The notes beneath the pieces are model-generated. The model ran no database searches. It saw nothing but the letters and a program-made list of their open reading frames with translations, and was not told the origin of the DNA. Source: Desulfobacula sp. (GTDB taxonomy: Bacteria; Desulfobacterota; Desulfobacteria; Desulfobacterales; Desulfobacteraceae). Taken from it: DNA of 6,042 nt. Shown here piece by piece: positions 1 through 5,646 of this stretch. The stretch lies in assembly GCA_011390085.1 (NCBI GenBank), contig JAABTB010000151.1, forward strand, positions 1-6,042. Reading direction: 5' to 3'. The position numbers were made by a program, and so were the translations under genes. How positions within the stretch are numbered: the stretch's first letter is position 1; each line of letters starts with the position of its first letter.

Positions 1-1380
1 GATACCGCCACGGATATGGTGTCCGGTTTGTGGACGGACCGCCCTCCAAAGCCGGCGTCACCGGCCTTTGATTTTCCCGCGTCCTATGCCGGGCAGAGCC
101 GGGCAGACAAAATAAAACTCATCCGGGAAAAGATAAAAGATTCCGGGGCAACCCATCATCTCCTTTCAACCCTTGATGATATTGCCTGGACCCTGAACCT
201 TCGGGGCCGGGATGTCCATACCAATCCCGTCAATATCGCCTATGTATGGATATCACCTGATAAGGTGTTCCTATTTATCAATAGGAAAAAAATAGACCCG
301 GATCTGGAAAGGGAATTGAACCGGGACGGCATTGAAATTGATGCCTATGAAAACATTCATGGGGCACTGGCCGGTCTGAAGCAAGAGGATAGTATCCTCA
401 TTGACCCGGAAAATCTCAATTTCAGCCTGTATGAGGCCATTCCCAAGCATTGTAGGATCATTGAAAAGCCGAATCCGTCGATTTTTCTGAAAGCGGTTAA
501 AAATGAGGTCCAGATCCGGCATTTGCGCCGGACAGCCTTAAAAGACGGGGTCGCCGTGGTCAAATTCCTTTACTGGCTGGAACGCCAGACTGGCCGCGAA
601 CCCATAACGGAAATATCGGCGGCGGAAAAAATGCTTTCGTTCCGCCAGGAGCAGGAATTTTTTATCGGCAACAGTTTTGACCCCATCATGGCCTATCATG
701 ACCATTCAGCCATGTGCCATTATTCCGCCACAAAAGACACGGATGCGGTCATCGGCCGGAATGGGATGTTTCTGGCCGATACCGGGGGACATTATCTCAC
801 CGGCACCACGGATATTACAAGGACCCTGTGCCTTGGAAGACCGTCGCCCGGGGAAAAGAGAGATTATACCCTGGTGATGAAAGGCCATATTGCCGTAGCC
901 AATACCCTTTTCCCGGCCGATACCCGGGGGTTCCAGATCGACACCCTGGCCCGGCAGCATTTATGGAAACAGGGGATGAATTTCGGCCATGGCACCGGCC
1001 ACGGTGTGGGTTTCTTTTTATGCGTCCATGAGGGACCGGCGAGAATCAGTTCCCATCCCCTTGACGTGAAACTTGAAAAAGGCATGATTCTGACCAATGA
1101 GCCCGGTATTTACAGGGAAGGCCGATACGGCATACGGCTGGAAAATATGGTCCTGGTGACGGAGGCCCTTGAAACTGAATTCGGTAAATTCCTGAAATTT
1201 GAACCCCTGACCTGGTGTCATTTTGAAAAAGATCTTCTGGATAGGGAATTGTTGTCTGCTGAAGACATCGACTGGATCAATGTGTATCATCAAAGGGTGT
1301 ACGAGATTCTTTCCCCGGAACTGGATGGGGAAACCGAGGCCTGGCTTAAGGAAAAAACCGGCCTCCTGTCCATGAAATGA
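1..1380 (+). CDS. Xaa-Pro aminopeptidase (M24B), 5' end outside window
   Basis: This enzyme removes an N-terminal residue that precedes proline, using a dinuclear metal site in a pita-bread fold. The frame is open to base 1, so the ATG at 16 is very probably internal. Family members of this three-domain type run to about 590-600 residues and only 459 are seen here. The visible part starts with the WTDRP linker that ends domain I, then a middle domain, then the catalytic domain. Counting from the ATG at 16, all five expected metal ligands are present: D255 (DTGG), D266 (TTDITRT), H329 (GTGHG), E362 (NEPG) and E376 (RLEN). H338 (VHEGP) and the HSAMCHY segment near 230-236 are also family-typical. 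No signal peptide can be judged. It is probably a cytoplasmic housekeeping peptidase. It ends 116 bases before the redox cluster, so it need not belong to that operon. Confidence 0.93.
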   Translation, partial: DTATDMVSGLWTDRPPKPASPAFDFPASYAGQSRADKIKLIREKIKDSGATHHLLSTLDDIAWTLNLRGRDVHTNPVNIAYVWISPDKVFLFINRKKIDPDLERELNRDGIEIDAYENIHGALAGLKQEDSILIDPENLNFSLYEAIPKHCRIIEKPNPSIFLKAVKNEVQIRHLRRTALKDGVAVVKFLYWLERQTGREPITEISAAEKMLSFRQEQEFFIGNSFDPIMAYHDHSAMCHYSATKDTDAVIGRNGMFLADTGGHYLTGTTDITRTLCLGRPSPGEKRDYTLVMKGHIAVANTLFPADTRGFQIDTLARQHLWKQGMNFGHGTGHGVGFFLCVHEGPARISSHPLDVKLEKGMILTNEPGIYREGRYGIRLENMVLVTEALETEFGKFLKFEPLTWCHFEKDLLDRELLSAEDIDWINVYHQRVYEILSPELDGETEAWLKEKTGLLSMK

Positions 1381-1405
1381 TTCGATCACGCGATCTGCAT
1401 TATCA

Positions 1406-1422
1406 TTGGCATGTTTCTTGAA
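1406..1422 (+). promoter_or_regulatory. possible sigma-54-type promoter
   Basis: The 17 bases resemble the -24/-12 consensus YTGGCACGRNNNTTGCW. They read TTGGCATG, then TTTC, then TTGAA, so the GG of the -24 box and the TTG of the -12 box have the right spacing. The -12 box has GA where GC is usual, which weakens the case. It lies in the only sizeable gap before the redox cluster, about 75 bases upstream of the first start codon. No convincing sigma-70 -35/-10 pair was seen in the same gap. This is a motif match by eye only. Confidence 0.28.
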
Positions 1423-1496
1423 AGACTTTGAACCATAAAGATGATCATGACGGAGAGATAAGAGCAAATCAATAACATCAAAAGAGGAGAAAGATT

Positions 1497-1664
1497 ATGG
1501 TCAGTTGGATATGCAGCAAATGCGGCTATACGCTTAAAGCAGATACACCGCCGGAAAAATGTCCTTCCTGCAAGAACGAGTGTTCATTTGTGGATAATTC
1601 CTGTTATACGCCGGATTGTTCAGGAAAGCCTTTTGATCCTCAGATCAAAGGGTCTAAGGAATAA
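1497..1664 (+). CDS. 55-aa Cys-rich rubredoxin-like protein
   Basis: This small protein begins MVSWICSKCGYTLKAD and has two CxxC knuckles, C6-x2-C9 and C22-x2-C25, as in rubredoxin-like iron or zinc ribbons. Three more cysteines follow at C29, C36 and C41 in a CSFVDNSCYTPDC tail. I recall short proteins with this kind of CYTPxC tail in deltaproteobacteria and methanogens, usually annotated only as rubredoxin-like. The first four Cys could hold one Fe or Zn, and the tail Cys could bind a second metal or be redox-active; that is inference. The start is set by GAGGAG at 1484-1489, seven bases before the ATG. It is the first gene of the putative operon, with 30 bases to the next start. Electron transfer is the likely role, but a structural zinc site cannot be excluded. 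Confidence 0.85.
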   Translation: MVSWICSKCGYTLKADTPPEKCPSCKNECSFVDNSCYTPDCSGKPFDPQIKGSKE

Positions 1665-1684
1665 AAACATCGACGAAAATACCG

Positions 1685-1689
1685 GGAGG
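1685..1689 (+). promoter_or_regulatory. Shine-Dalgarno deciding the start of the zinc-ribbon-like gene
   Basis: GGAGG lies five bases before the ATG at 1695 but only two bases before the ATG at 1692. Two ATG codons are adjacent in frame, and this spacing favours the second. Confidence 0.6.
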
Positions 1690-1694
1690 GTATG

Positions 1695-1877
1695 ATGAAA
1701 AAAAAATACAGAATTACCACCTCCTGCCCCCAGTGCGGGTGCTCAGGAGTTTCCCATCTGTCTGAAGAAGAGATCAAAGAAAGATATGGGGACGTCCCCA
1801 ATGTTGAGCTTGAATGCCATGAATGCATGATGGTCATGGATGCGAAGGTCGAGGAAGAAACCCATTCGGATGAATGA
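1695..1877 (+). CDS. 60-aa CxxC/CxxC zinc-ribbon-like protein, function unknown
   Basis: I do not recognise a named family. The protein begins MKKKYRITTS and carries C11-x2-C14 (CPQCGC, with an extra C16) and C41-x2-C44 (CHEC). The knuckles are separated by a charged, probably helical stretch (SEEEIKERYGDV). The tail is acidic. Four paired cysteines suggest a zinc ribbon or a single-iron site. The ATG at 1692 is also in frame, but the Shine-Dalgarno spacing favours 1695. The 3' end overlaps the likely start of the next gene by eight bases, which points to translational coupling. With the preceding gene and the later rubredoxin it makes three small CxxC proteins in one cluster. It could be a metal-binding accessory or a redox carrier; the sequence alone does not decide. 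Confidence 0.72.
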   Translation: MKKKYRITTSCPQCGCSGVSHLSEEEIKERYGDVPNVELECHECMMVMDAKVEEETHSDE

Positions 1878-3372
1878 CGGGGTTTCTACGGCAGCCGGAT
1901 ACCATTGGGCAACCGCCCATATCCGGAACAGGATCAAACCTCATTTTTTGGATTTCGACCATTATCCCAGGCCCTTTAAGACCTATGAGGCCCTGAAGAG
2001 GATACCCCTGATCAAAGCGGATTTTTCCCCGGGAAAGGATCTCATGGTCCTTTTCAGGAGAGAGAAACCGGCGGAACCAGAACAAAGTCTTGGTTTCCAG
2101 GCCTTATCAAGGGTTCTCTACCGGTCCTATGGAGTCACCCGGGAGGAAAAGGCCAGGGGGATACGGTTTTTTTCAAGAACCGTTCCCTCTGCCGGAGGAC
2201 TCTATCCCTGCCATATTTATCTCATGGTCAGGCAGATGGAAGGGCTTGAGACAGGTGTGTATTATTGTAATATGATACAGGAATTCCTGGACCTGATACA
2301 CCGGGGTGGCTTTTCCCATGGCCGGGACCGGGCCTTTGATCTTTCTTTTGTGGTGACCGGAACCTTTTTCAACAGCGCCTGGAAATACAGGGAAAGGGCA
2401 TTCCGGTATCTGCTTCTGGATTCAGGACATTTGGTTGAAAACCTGAACCTTGCCTTGAGGGCGGAAGGGCTTTGTCCCCGCATGGATTATGATTTTGAGG
2501 ATGATAAGATCTCAGCCCTTCTGGCGCTGGATAAGGATAAAGAGGTCCCCCTGGCCTGTATCCACGTCAGCGGAAAAGCATTCAGGCCTGAGGAAAAATT
2601 CCGGACAGTGCCGGATTTATCCGGATACTGCTTAAAAGAGATTGAAGATGAATCCAATGCAATTTCCTATCCCCTGTTGAAACAAATCCATGACCTTGGA
2701 AAGGCCCGGATCGAGACACAGCCGCATGATGCTGAAGCAGCCAAGGTCCTGGCCTTCGAACCCGATGACAGGAGGGTTCTTTTGGATTCCGAAACCTTGA
2801 ATCCACCTCTGGATTATGAGAGAGCCGTCTTTTCCCGGCGGTCGAAAAGAAATTTTATTCCGGCCCGGTTGAATCGAAAAAATGCCTTTGCCCTGATGGA
2901 GTCGGCTTCAAGTCTTTATAAGGGGCAACAGGAGGTTTCTCCAAGGGCCTTACCCTTTCTTACAGTGGGTGCGCTGCTTCAGGATGTTGAGGGTTTTAAG
3001 GACGGATTTTATATTTTTTCAGGAGAGGGAGGGTCGCTGCGTTTAATCCGGAAGGGACAATTTCATGAGCCTCTCTCCCGTATCTGCCTGGATCAGCAAT
3101 GGATCTCCCGCGCTGCCGTGAATTTCCTGTTCATGGCCAATTTAACGGGACTTGAAACTGCTTTGGGCCCCAGAGGGTACCGGTTGCTCCTCATGGGCGC
3201 GGGAAGAATCGCCCAGCGGATTTACCTGGCTGCAACCGGGCTTTCTCTCGGCTGTTGCGGAGTCGGGGCTCTCTACGATGAGGAAGCCCGGACGCTTTTG
3301 GGCCTCAACCCGGACAGCGCCCTTTTTTATGCCGTGTCTGCCGGGCCGGTCAAGGGAAGTGGTTTTCAATAA
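1870..3372 (+). CDS. SagB/ThcOx-type nitroreductase-family dehydrogenase, tandem domains
   Basis: This 500-residue protein has two nitroreductase-like halves. The N-terminus (GYHWATAHIRNR, then PHFLDFDHYPRPFKTY) matches the usual opening of SagB/ThcOx-like proteins. Half 1 has the FMN-site segment PSAGGLYP at about 106-113 and a following LLDSGHLVENLNLA helix near 182-195. Half 2 starts near 319 with RRSKRNF and ends with GYRLLLMGAGRIAQR and a GLSLGCCGVGALYD segment near 436-470. SagB relatives use FMN; the best-known members oxidise azolines in thiazole/oxazole-modified peptides, but no cyclodehydratase, YcaO protein or precursor peptide is seen here. A role as a general FMN oxidoreductase is more likely. 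An ATG at 1840 is also in frame, but it has no ribosome site and would add a basic RRSRKK extension inside the upstream gene. The ATG at 1870, with GAGGAAG upstream at 1851-1857, is preferred, though that spacing is long. Confidence 0.85.
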   Translation: MNDGVSTAAGYHWATAHIRNRIKPHFLDFDHYPRPFKTYEALKRIPLIKADFSPGKDLMVLFRREKPAEPEQSLGFQALSRVLYRSYGVTREEKARGIRFFSRTVPSAGGLYPCHIYLMVRQMEGLETGVYYCNMIQEFLDLIHRGGFSHGRDRAFDLSFVVTGTFFNSAWKYRERAFRYLLLDSGHLVENLNLALRAEGLCPRMDYDFEDDKISALLALDKDKEVPLACIHVSGKAFRPEEKFRTVPDLSGYCLKEIEDESNAISYPLLKQIHDLGKARIETQPHDAEAAKVLAFEPDDRRVLLDSETLNPPLDYERAVFSRRSKRNFIPARLNRKNAFALMESASSLYKGQQEVSPRALPFLTVGALLQDVEGFKDGFYIFSGEGGSLRLIRKGQFHEPLSRICLDQQWISRAAVNFLFMANLTGLETALGPRGYRLLLMGAGRIAQRIYLAATGLSLGCCGVGALYDEEARTLLGLNPDSALFYAVSAGPVKGSGFQ

Positions 3373-3405
3373 TAACCGGATAGAATATAAGAAAGGAAGA
3401 ACAAC

Positions 3406-3585
3406 ATGGCGGAACCTAAAGATATGTATCAATGTCAGACCACCAACTGTGGTTATTTCTATACCCCTGATAAAGGGGATCGTAAGGGAAAAATCGAAAA
3501 GGGGGCACGATTTTCAGACCTTCCCGAAGACTGGAAATGCCCCATTTGCGGAGCCGGCAAAAAAGCCTTTAAACCCCTTGGGTAG
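3406..3585 (+). CDS. rubredoxin with CX4C first knuckle
   Basis: This 59-residue protein carries one Fe(SCys)4 electron-transfer site and is presumably cytoplasmic. The ligands are C10-x4-C15 (CQTTNCGY) and C45-x2-C48 (CPICGA). Between them are the standard rubredoxin landmarks: Y17, a TPDKGD turn, G33, F36-SDLPEDW43, and the closing F55-KPL. The first knuckle has four residues between the cysteines instead of two. I recall the same spacing in the type-2 rubredoxin of Desulfovibrio desulfuricans, so it is rare but not unknown. AAGGA at 3393-3397 lies eight bases before the ATG. The gene sits between the SagB-like flavoprotein and the rhodanese/ferritin-like selenoprotein, so it is a plausible electron donor to the diiron domain, as rubredoxin is for rubrerythrin. 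It is shorter than common gene-calling cutoffs and easy to miss. Confidence 0.93.
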   Translation: MAEPKDMYQCQTTNCGYFYTPDKGDRKGKIEKGARFSDLPEDWKCPICGAGKKAFKPLG

Positions 3586-3605
3586 CAGAGATGCCCCAGC
3601 ATGGT

Positions 3606-3631
3606 ACGTCCTCCCCAAGGAGGAGAGACGT
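3606..3631 (+). promoter_or_regulatory. intergenic hairpin ahead of the selenoprotein gene
   Basis: An imperfect inverted repeat pairs ACGTC (3606-3610) with GACGT (3627-3631) and CTCC (3611-3614) with GGAG (3619-3622). It has a CCAA loop and a four-base bulge, GAGA at 3623-3626. An alternative unbulged stem pairs TCCTCC (3609-3614) with GGAGGA (3619-3624). No T-run follows, so it is not a standard terminator. CCTCC at 3610-3614 could also pair with the true ribosome site at 3637-3641, so it might modulate translation. Function is unproven. Confidence 0.4.
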
Positions 3632-3634
3632 GAA

Positions 3635-3642
3635 AAGGAGGA
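3635..3642 (+). promoter_or_regulatory. strong Shine-Dalgarno for the selenoprotein gene
   Basis: AAGGAGGA lies six bases before the ATG at 3649. It is near-perfect and fixes that start over the in-frame ATG at 3658. By contrast, no comparable site precedes the ATG at 3904 just after the TGA. This argues that the downstream half is not an independent gene. Confidence 0.8.
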
Positions 3643-3648
3643 CCCCTA

Positions 3649-4479
3649 ATGAAATGGATGCAGTTTTTAACCCCGGCCAAATCCCTGGATTATAAGGAGA
3701 CCGAGGCCTATATCGCGGAACACCCTTCCGATAGCGTCACCCTTCTGGATGTCCGGCAGCCTTCGGAATACCAGGAAAGCCATATTCCCGGAGCCGTGCT
3801 GATCCCGCTGCCGGAACTTACGGACCGGCTGGGGGAACTGGACCCTGAAAAACCCACCCTGGTCTACTGAGCCATTGGGGGCCGCAGCCGGGTTGCTGCG
3901 CAGATGCTGGCAGGGAAAGGGTTTAAGCAAGTGTTTAATGTTTCCGGCGGGATCAAGGCCTGGAAGTCAAAGACGGCCATTGGGTCCCAGGACCTGGGCA
4001 TGGACCTTTTCAACGGGAAAGAGGCTCCCCTTGATATCCTGAAGACGGCCTATTCCCTTGAGCAGGGACTGCGGGATTTTTATCTGACCCTGGAAAAGAC
4101 GGCCGGCAATCAAAAAGTAAAAGACTTGTTTTTAAAATTGTCGGATATTGAAGTCAAACACCAGAGGTCCATTTTTACCGCCTATCACCGGATCAGCGGC
4201 CTCGAGATCAGTCAGGATGAATTCGAAAGCCGGGTGGAAACCTCTGCTCTGGAAGGCGGGCTTACGACCCGGGAATACCTGGATCTTTTCAAACCGGATC
4301 TGGATTCGGAAAAACAGGTGATTTCTCTTGCCATGTCCATTGAGGCCCAGGCCCTGGACATGTATCAGCGGGTGTCCGCCAGGATACCGAATCCGGAATC
4401 AAAGGCCATTGTCCTTAAGATTGCCGATGAGGAAAAGGCCCATCTGGCAAGTCTTGGAAAACTCATGGACAGTCTTTGA
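3649..4479 (+). CDS. selenocysteine-containing rhodanese / ferritin-like diiron fusion (TGA read-through)
   Basis: Annotated as one 276-residue protein with selenocysteine at U74, encoded by TGA 3868-3870. Residues 10-105 form a single rhodanese domain: LLDVR near 32-36, H45-IPGA, then Y73-U-A-I-G-G-R-S80, and finally VSGGIKAW near 98-105. In rhodaneses the catalytic Cys starts exactly this loop (C-x-x-G-x-R-S) and carries the persulfide; here the Cys codon is TGA. Residues about 125-276 form a four-helix ferritin-like domain with a full diiron ligand set: E138, E168-x2-H171, E232 and E262-x2-H265. The frame is uninterrupted on both sides of the TGA, and a SECIS-like hairpin follows it. Start: near-perfect ribosome site at 3635-3642. 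Likely roles are sulfur or selenium transfer plus peroxide reduction or iron handling, possibly with electrons from the upstream rubredoxin; the role is inference. The alternative is a nonsense mutation or sequencing error, less likely given its exact position. Confidence 0.85.
3868..3870 (+). other. in-frame TGA, predicted selenocysteine codon
   Basis: The codon falls at residue 74, in place of the rhodanese catalytic cysteine. The translation continues in the same frame as AIGGRSRVAAQML, the correct continuation of a rhodanese active-site loop and the following helix. If TGA acted as a stop, the product would be a 73-residue rhodanese lacking its catalytic loop. Confidence 0.83.
3871..3911 (+). 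promoter_or_regulatory. candidate bacterial SECIS element
   Basis: A six-base-pair perfect stem pairs CGCAGC (3883-3888) with GCTGCG (3895-3900) around the loop CGGGTT (3889-3894). The loop starts 18 bases after the TGA and has G as its second base. From memory, bacterial SECIS models ask for a loop about 16-37 bases after the UGA with a G in its first two positions, so both conditions are met. A lower helix can form directly after the TGA between GCCA (3871-3874) and TGGC (3908-3911). The layout resembles the E. coli fdhF element, which also has a GGU-containing loop at nearly the same distance. The hairpin arms code for the active-site loop and the following residues. No fold energy was calculated. 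Confidence 0.68.
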
Positions 4480-4494
4480 AAAGAAAGGGGTAAA

Positions 4495-5613
4495 ATGAGA
4501 AAACATCTGATACTGGTGGGCGGCGGTCATGCCCATATGATGACCCTGGAAAATATCGGCAAATTTGTTGAAAAAGGGTTTAAGGTCACGGTCATCGGGC
4601 CTTCGTTTTACCATTATTATTCCGGCATGGGGCCGGGAATGCTGGGCGGGACTTACAACCCCGACGATATCCGGTTTGCCACAAGGGATGTGGTGCAAAA
4701 GCAGGGAGGAATTTTTGTAAAAGACAAGGTTCTGCGCATTGATCCGGTTAAAAAAGAGGTCTACACCGAAACCGGCCATGCCTTTGCCTATGATGTCCTT
4801 TCCTTTAATGCCGGCAGCTATGTGCCCATGGCGCCGGACATGGAAAAAAGCGGGAATATCTATTCGGTGAAGCCCATTGAAAAGCTCATGGAAGCCTCTG
4901 AAAACCTCAAAGCCCTGTTTGCCGAAAAAAAAATCATCGTCGCCATTGTGGGCGGCGGGCCTTCGTCTGCGGAAATTGCCGGGAACACCTGGCAACTGGC
5001 TAAAAAGCTGAAAGGCCATATGCCGGAGATCCGGATTTTTGCAGGGAAAAAATTCATGGCAAGATTCCCGGAAAATGTCCGGTCAAGGATTCGCTCCTCA
5101 CTTGTGAAAAGGGGTATTCACATCATTGAAACCGGGTATGCAAGCGACATCCGGCCTGACAAGATTATCCTGGATTCAGGGGAAACCTTTCCGGCGGATT
5201 TTATTTTCATGGCCCTGGGCGTCAAACCCTCCACTATTTTTGAGGCATCCGGCCTTCCCATGGGTCCTGATAAGGGTCTTCTCGTAAACCAGTACCTCCA
5301 GTCCATTCAATATCCGGAAATCTTCGGCGGCGGAGACTGTATTTATTTCAGGGATCAGCCCCTGGATAAGGTGGGGGTCTATGCCGTCCGCCAGAACCCG
5401 GTCCTGTTGCACAATCTCATGGCTGCTCTGGAAGGGAAAACGCTGAAGCCCTTTGATCCGGGGCCTGAATATCTGTTGATTTTCAATTTGGGGGGCGGGC
5501 TGGGCGTTTTAAAGAAAAAACAACTTGTCTTCGGCGGCAGGTTGGCCTTTATCATCAAGGACTATATTGATACTCAATTCATGAAAAAATTCCAGGCCAT
5601 TGAAAAAGCCTGA
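4495..5613 (+). CDS. FAD/NAD(P)-dependent oxidoreductase, SelD N-terminal-module-like
   Basis: This 372-residue flavoprotein is of the two-dinucleotide-binding type (NDH-2 / sulfide:quinone reductase superfamily). It has an FAD-binding GGGHAH at 9-14, a second nucleotide motif VGGGPSSAE at 152-160 for NAD(P)H, an FMALGVKP segment near 238-245, and the FAD-contacting GGGDCIYF at 278-285. The GGGHAH start, the YYSGMGPGMLGG segment at 41-52 and the C-terminal KDYIDTQFMKKF at 355-366 are what I remember from the oxidoreductase module fused to the N-terminus of some SelD proteins. Here it stands alone, with no kinase domain after it. No CxxxxC redox disulfide is seen, so it is not a thioredoxin-reductase type. 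It starts 15 bases after the selenoprotein gene, with AAAGGGG at 4484-4490, so the two are probably co-translated. The substrate is unknown; a sulfur or selenium species, quinone or rubredoxin are possible. Confidence 0.85.
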   Translation: MRKHLILVGGGHAHMMTLENIGKFVEKGFKVTVIGPSFYHYYSGMGPGMLGGTYNPDDIRFATRDVVQKQGGIFVKDKVLRIDPVKKEVYTETGHAFAYDVLSFNAGSYVPMAPDMEKSGNIYSVKPIEKLMEASENLKALFAEKKIIVAIVGGGPSSAEIAGNTWQLAKKLKGHMPEIRIFAGKKFMARFPENVRSRIRSSLVKRGIHIIETGYASDIRPDKIILDSGETFPADFIFMALGVKPSTIFEASGLPMGPDKGLLVNQYLQSIQYPEIFGGGDCIYFRDQPLDKVGVYAVRQNPVLLHNLMAALEGKTLKPFDPGPEYLLIFNLGGGLGVLKKKQLVFGGRLAFIIKDYIDTQFMKKFQAIEKA

Positions 5614-5646
5614 ACAAGATCCAATACCCGGGGAAACAAGGAAAAC

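Noticed and set aside
1384..1395. GATC-ACGC-GATC palindrome after the aminopeptidase as a terminator
   Set aside because: The stem is only four pairs and no T-run follows, so it is not a credible terminator. It could be a protein-binding dyad, but nothing supports that.
1018..1467. A 149-residue open frame on the - strand opposite the aminopeptidase end
   Set aside because: It runs antiparallel to the conserved metal-ligand region of the peptidase and shows no domain features of its own.
1840..1869. The upstream ATG at 1840 as start of the SagB-like gene
   Set aside because: It has no ribosome site and adds ten basic residues inside the previous gene. The family-like sequence begins only after the ATG at 1870.
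3152..3649. A 165-residue open frame overlapping the SagB-like gene end and the rubredoxin gene
   Set aside because: It lies in another frame from two recognisable proteins, has no family-like segments, and is explained as a shadow frame.
3649..3870. A complete 73-residue rhodanese ending at TGA, or a pseudogene
   Set aside because: It would lack the catalytic loop. No frameshift or other damage is visible, both halves are intact, and the TGA lies at the catalytic Cys position with a hairpin after it. A mutation or sequencing error remains possible.
3904..4479. A separate 191-residue ferritin-like gene starting at ATG 3904
   Set aside because: It begins inside the rhodanese helix after the active-site loop, has no ribosome site, and is in exact frame with the upstream half across one TGA.
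4399..5019. A 206-residue open frame on the - strand opposite the oxidoreductase
   Set aside because: The + strand frame has clear FAD and NAD(P) motifs over the same bases. The reverse translation shows no recognisable domain.
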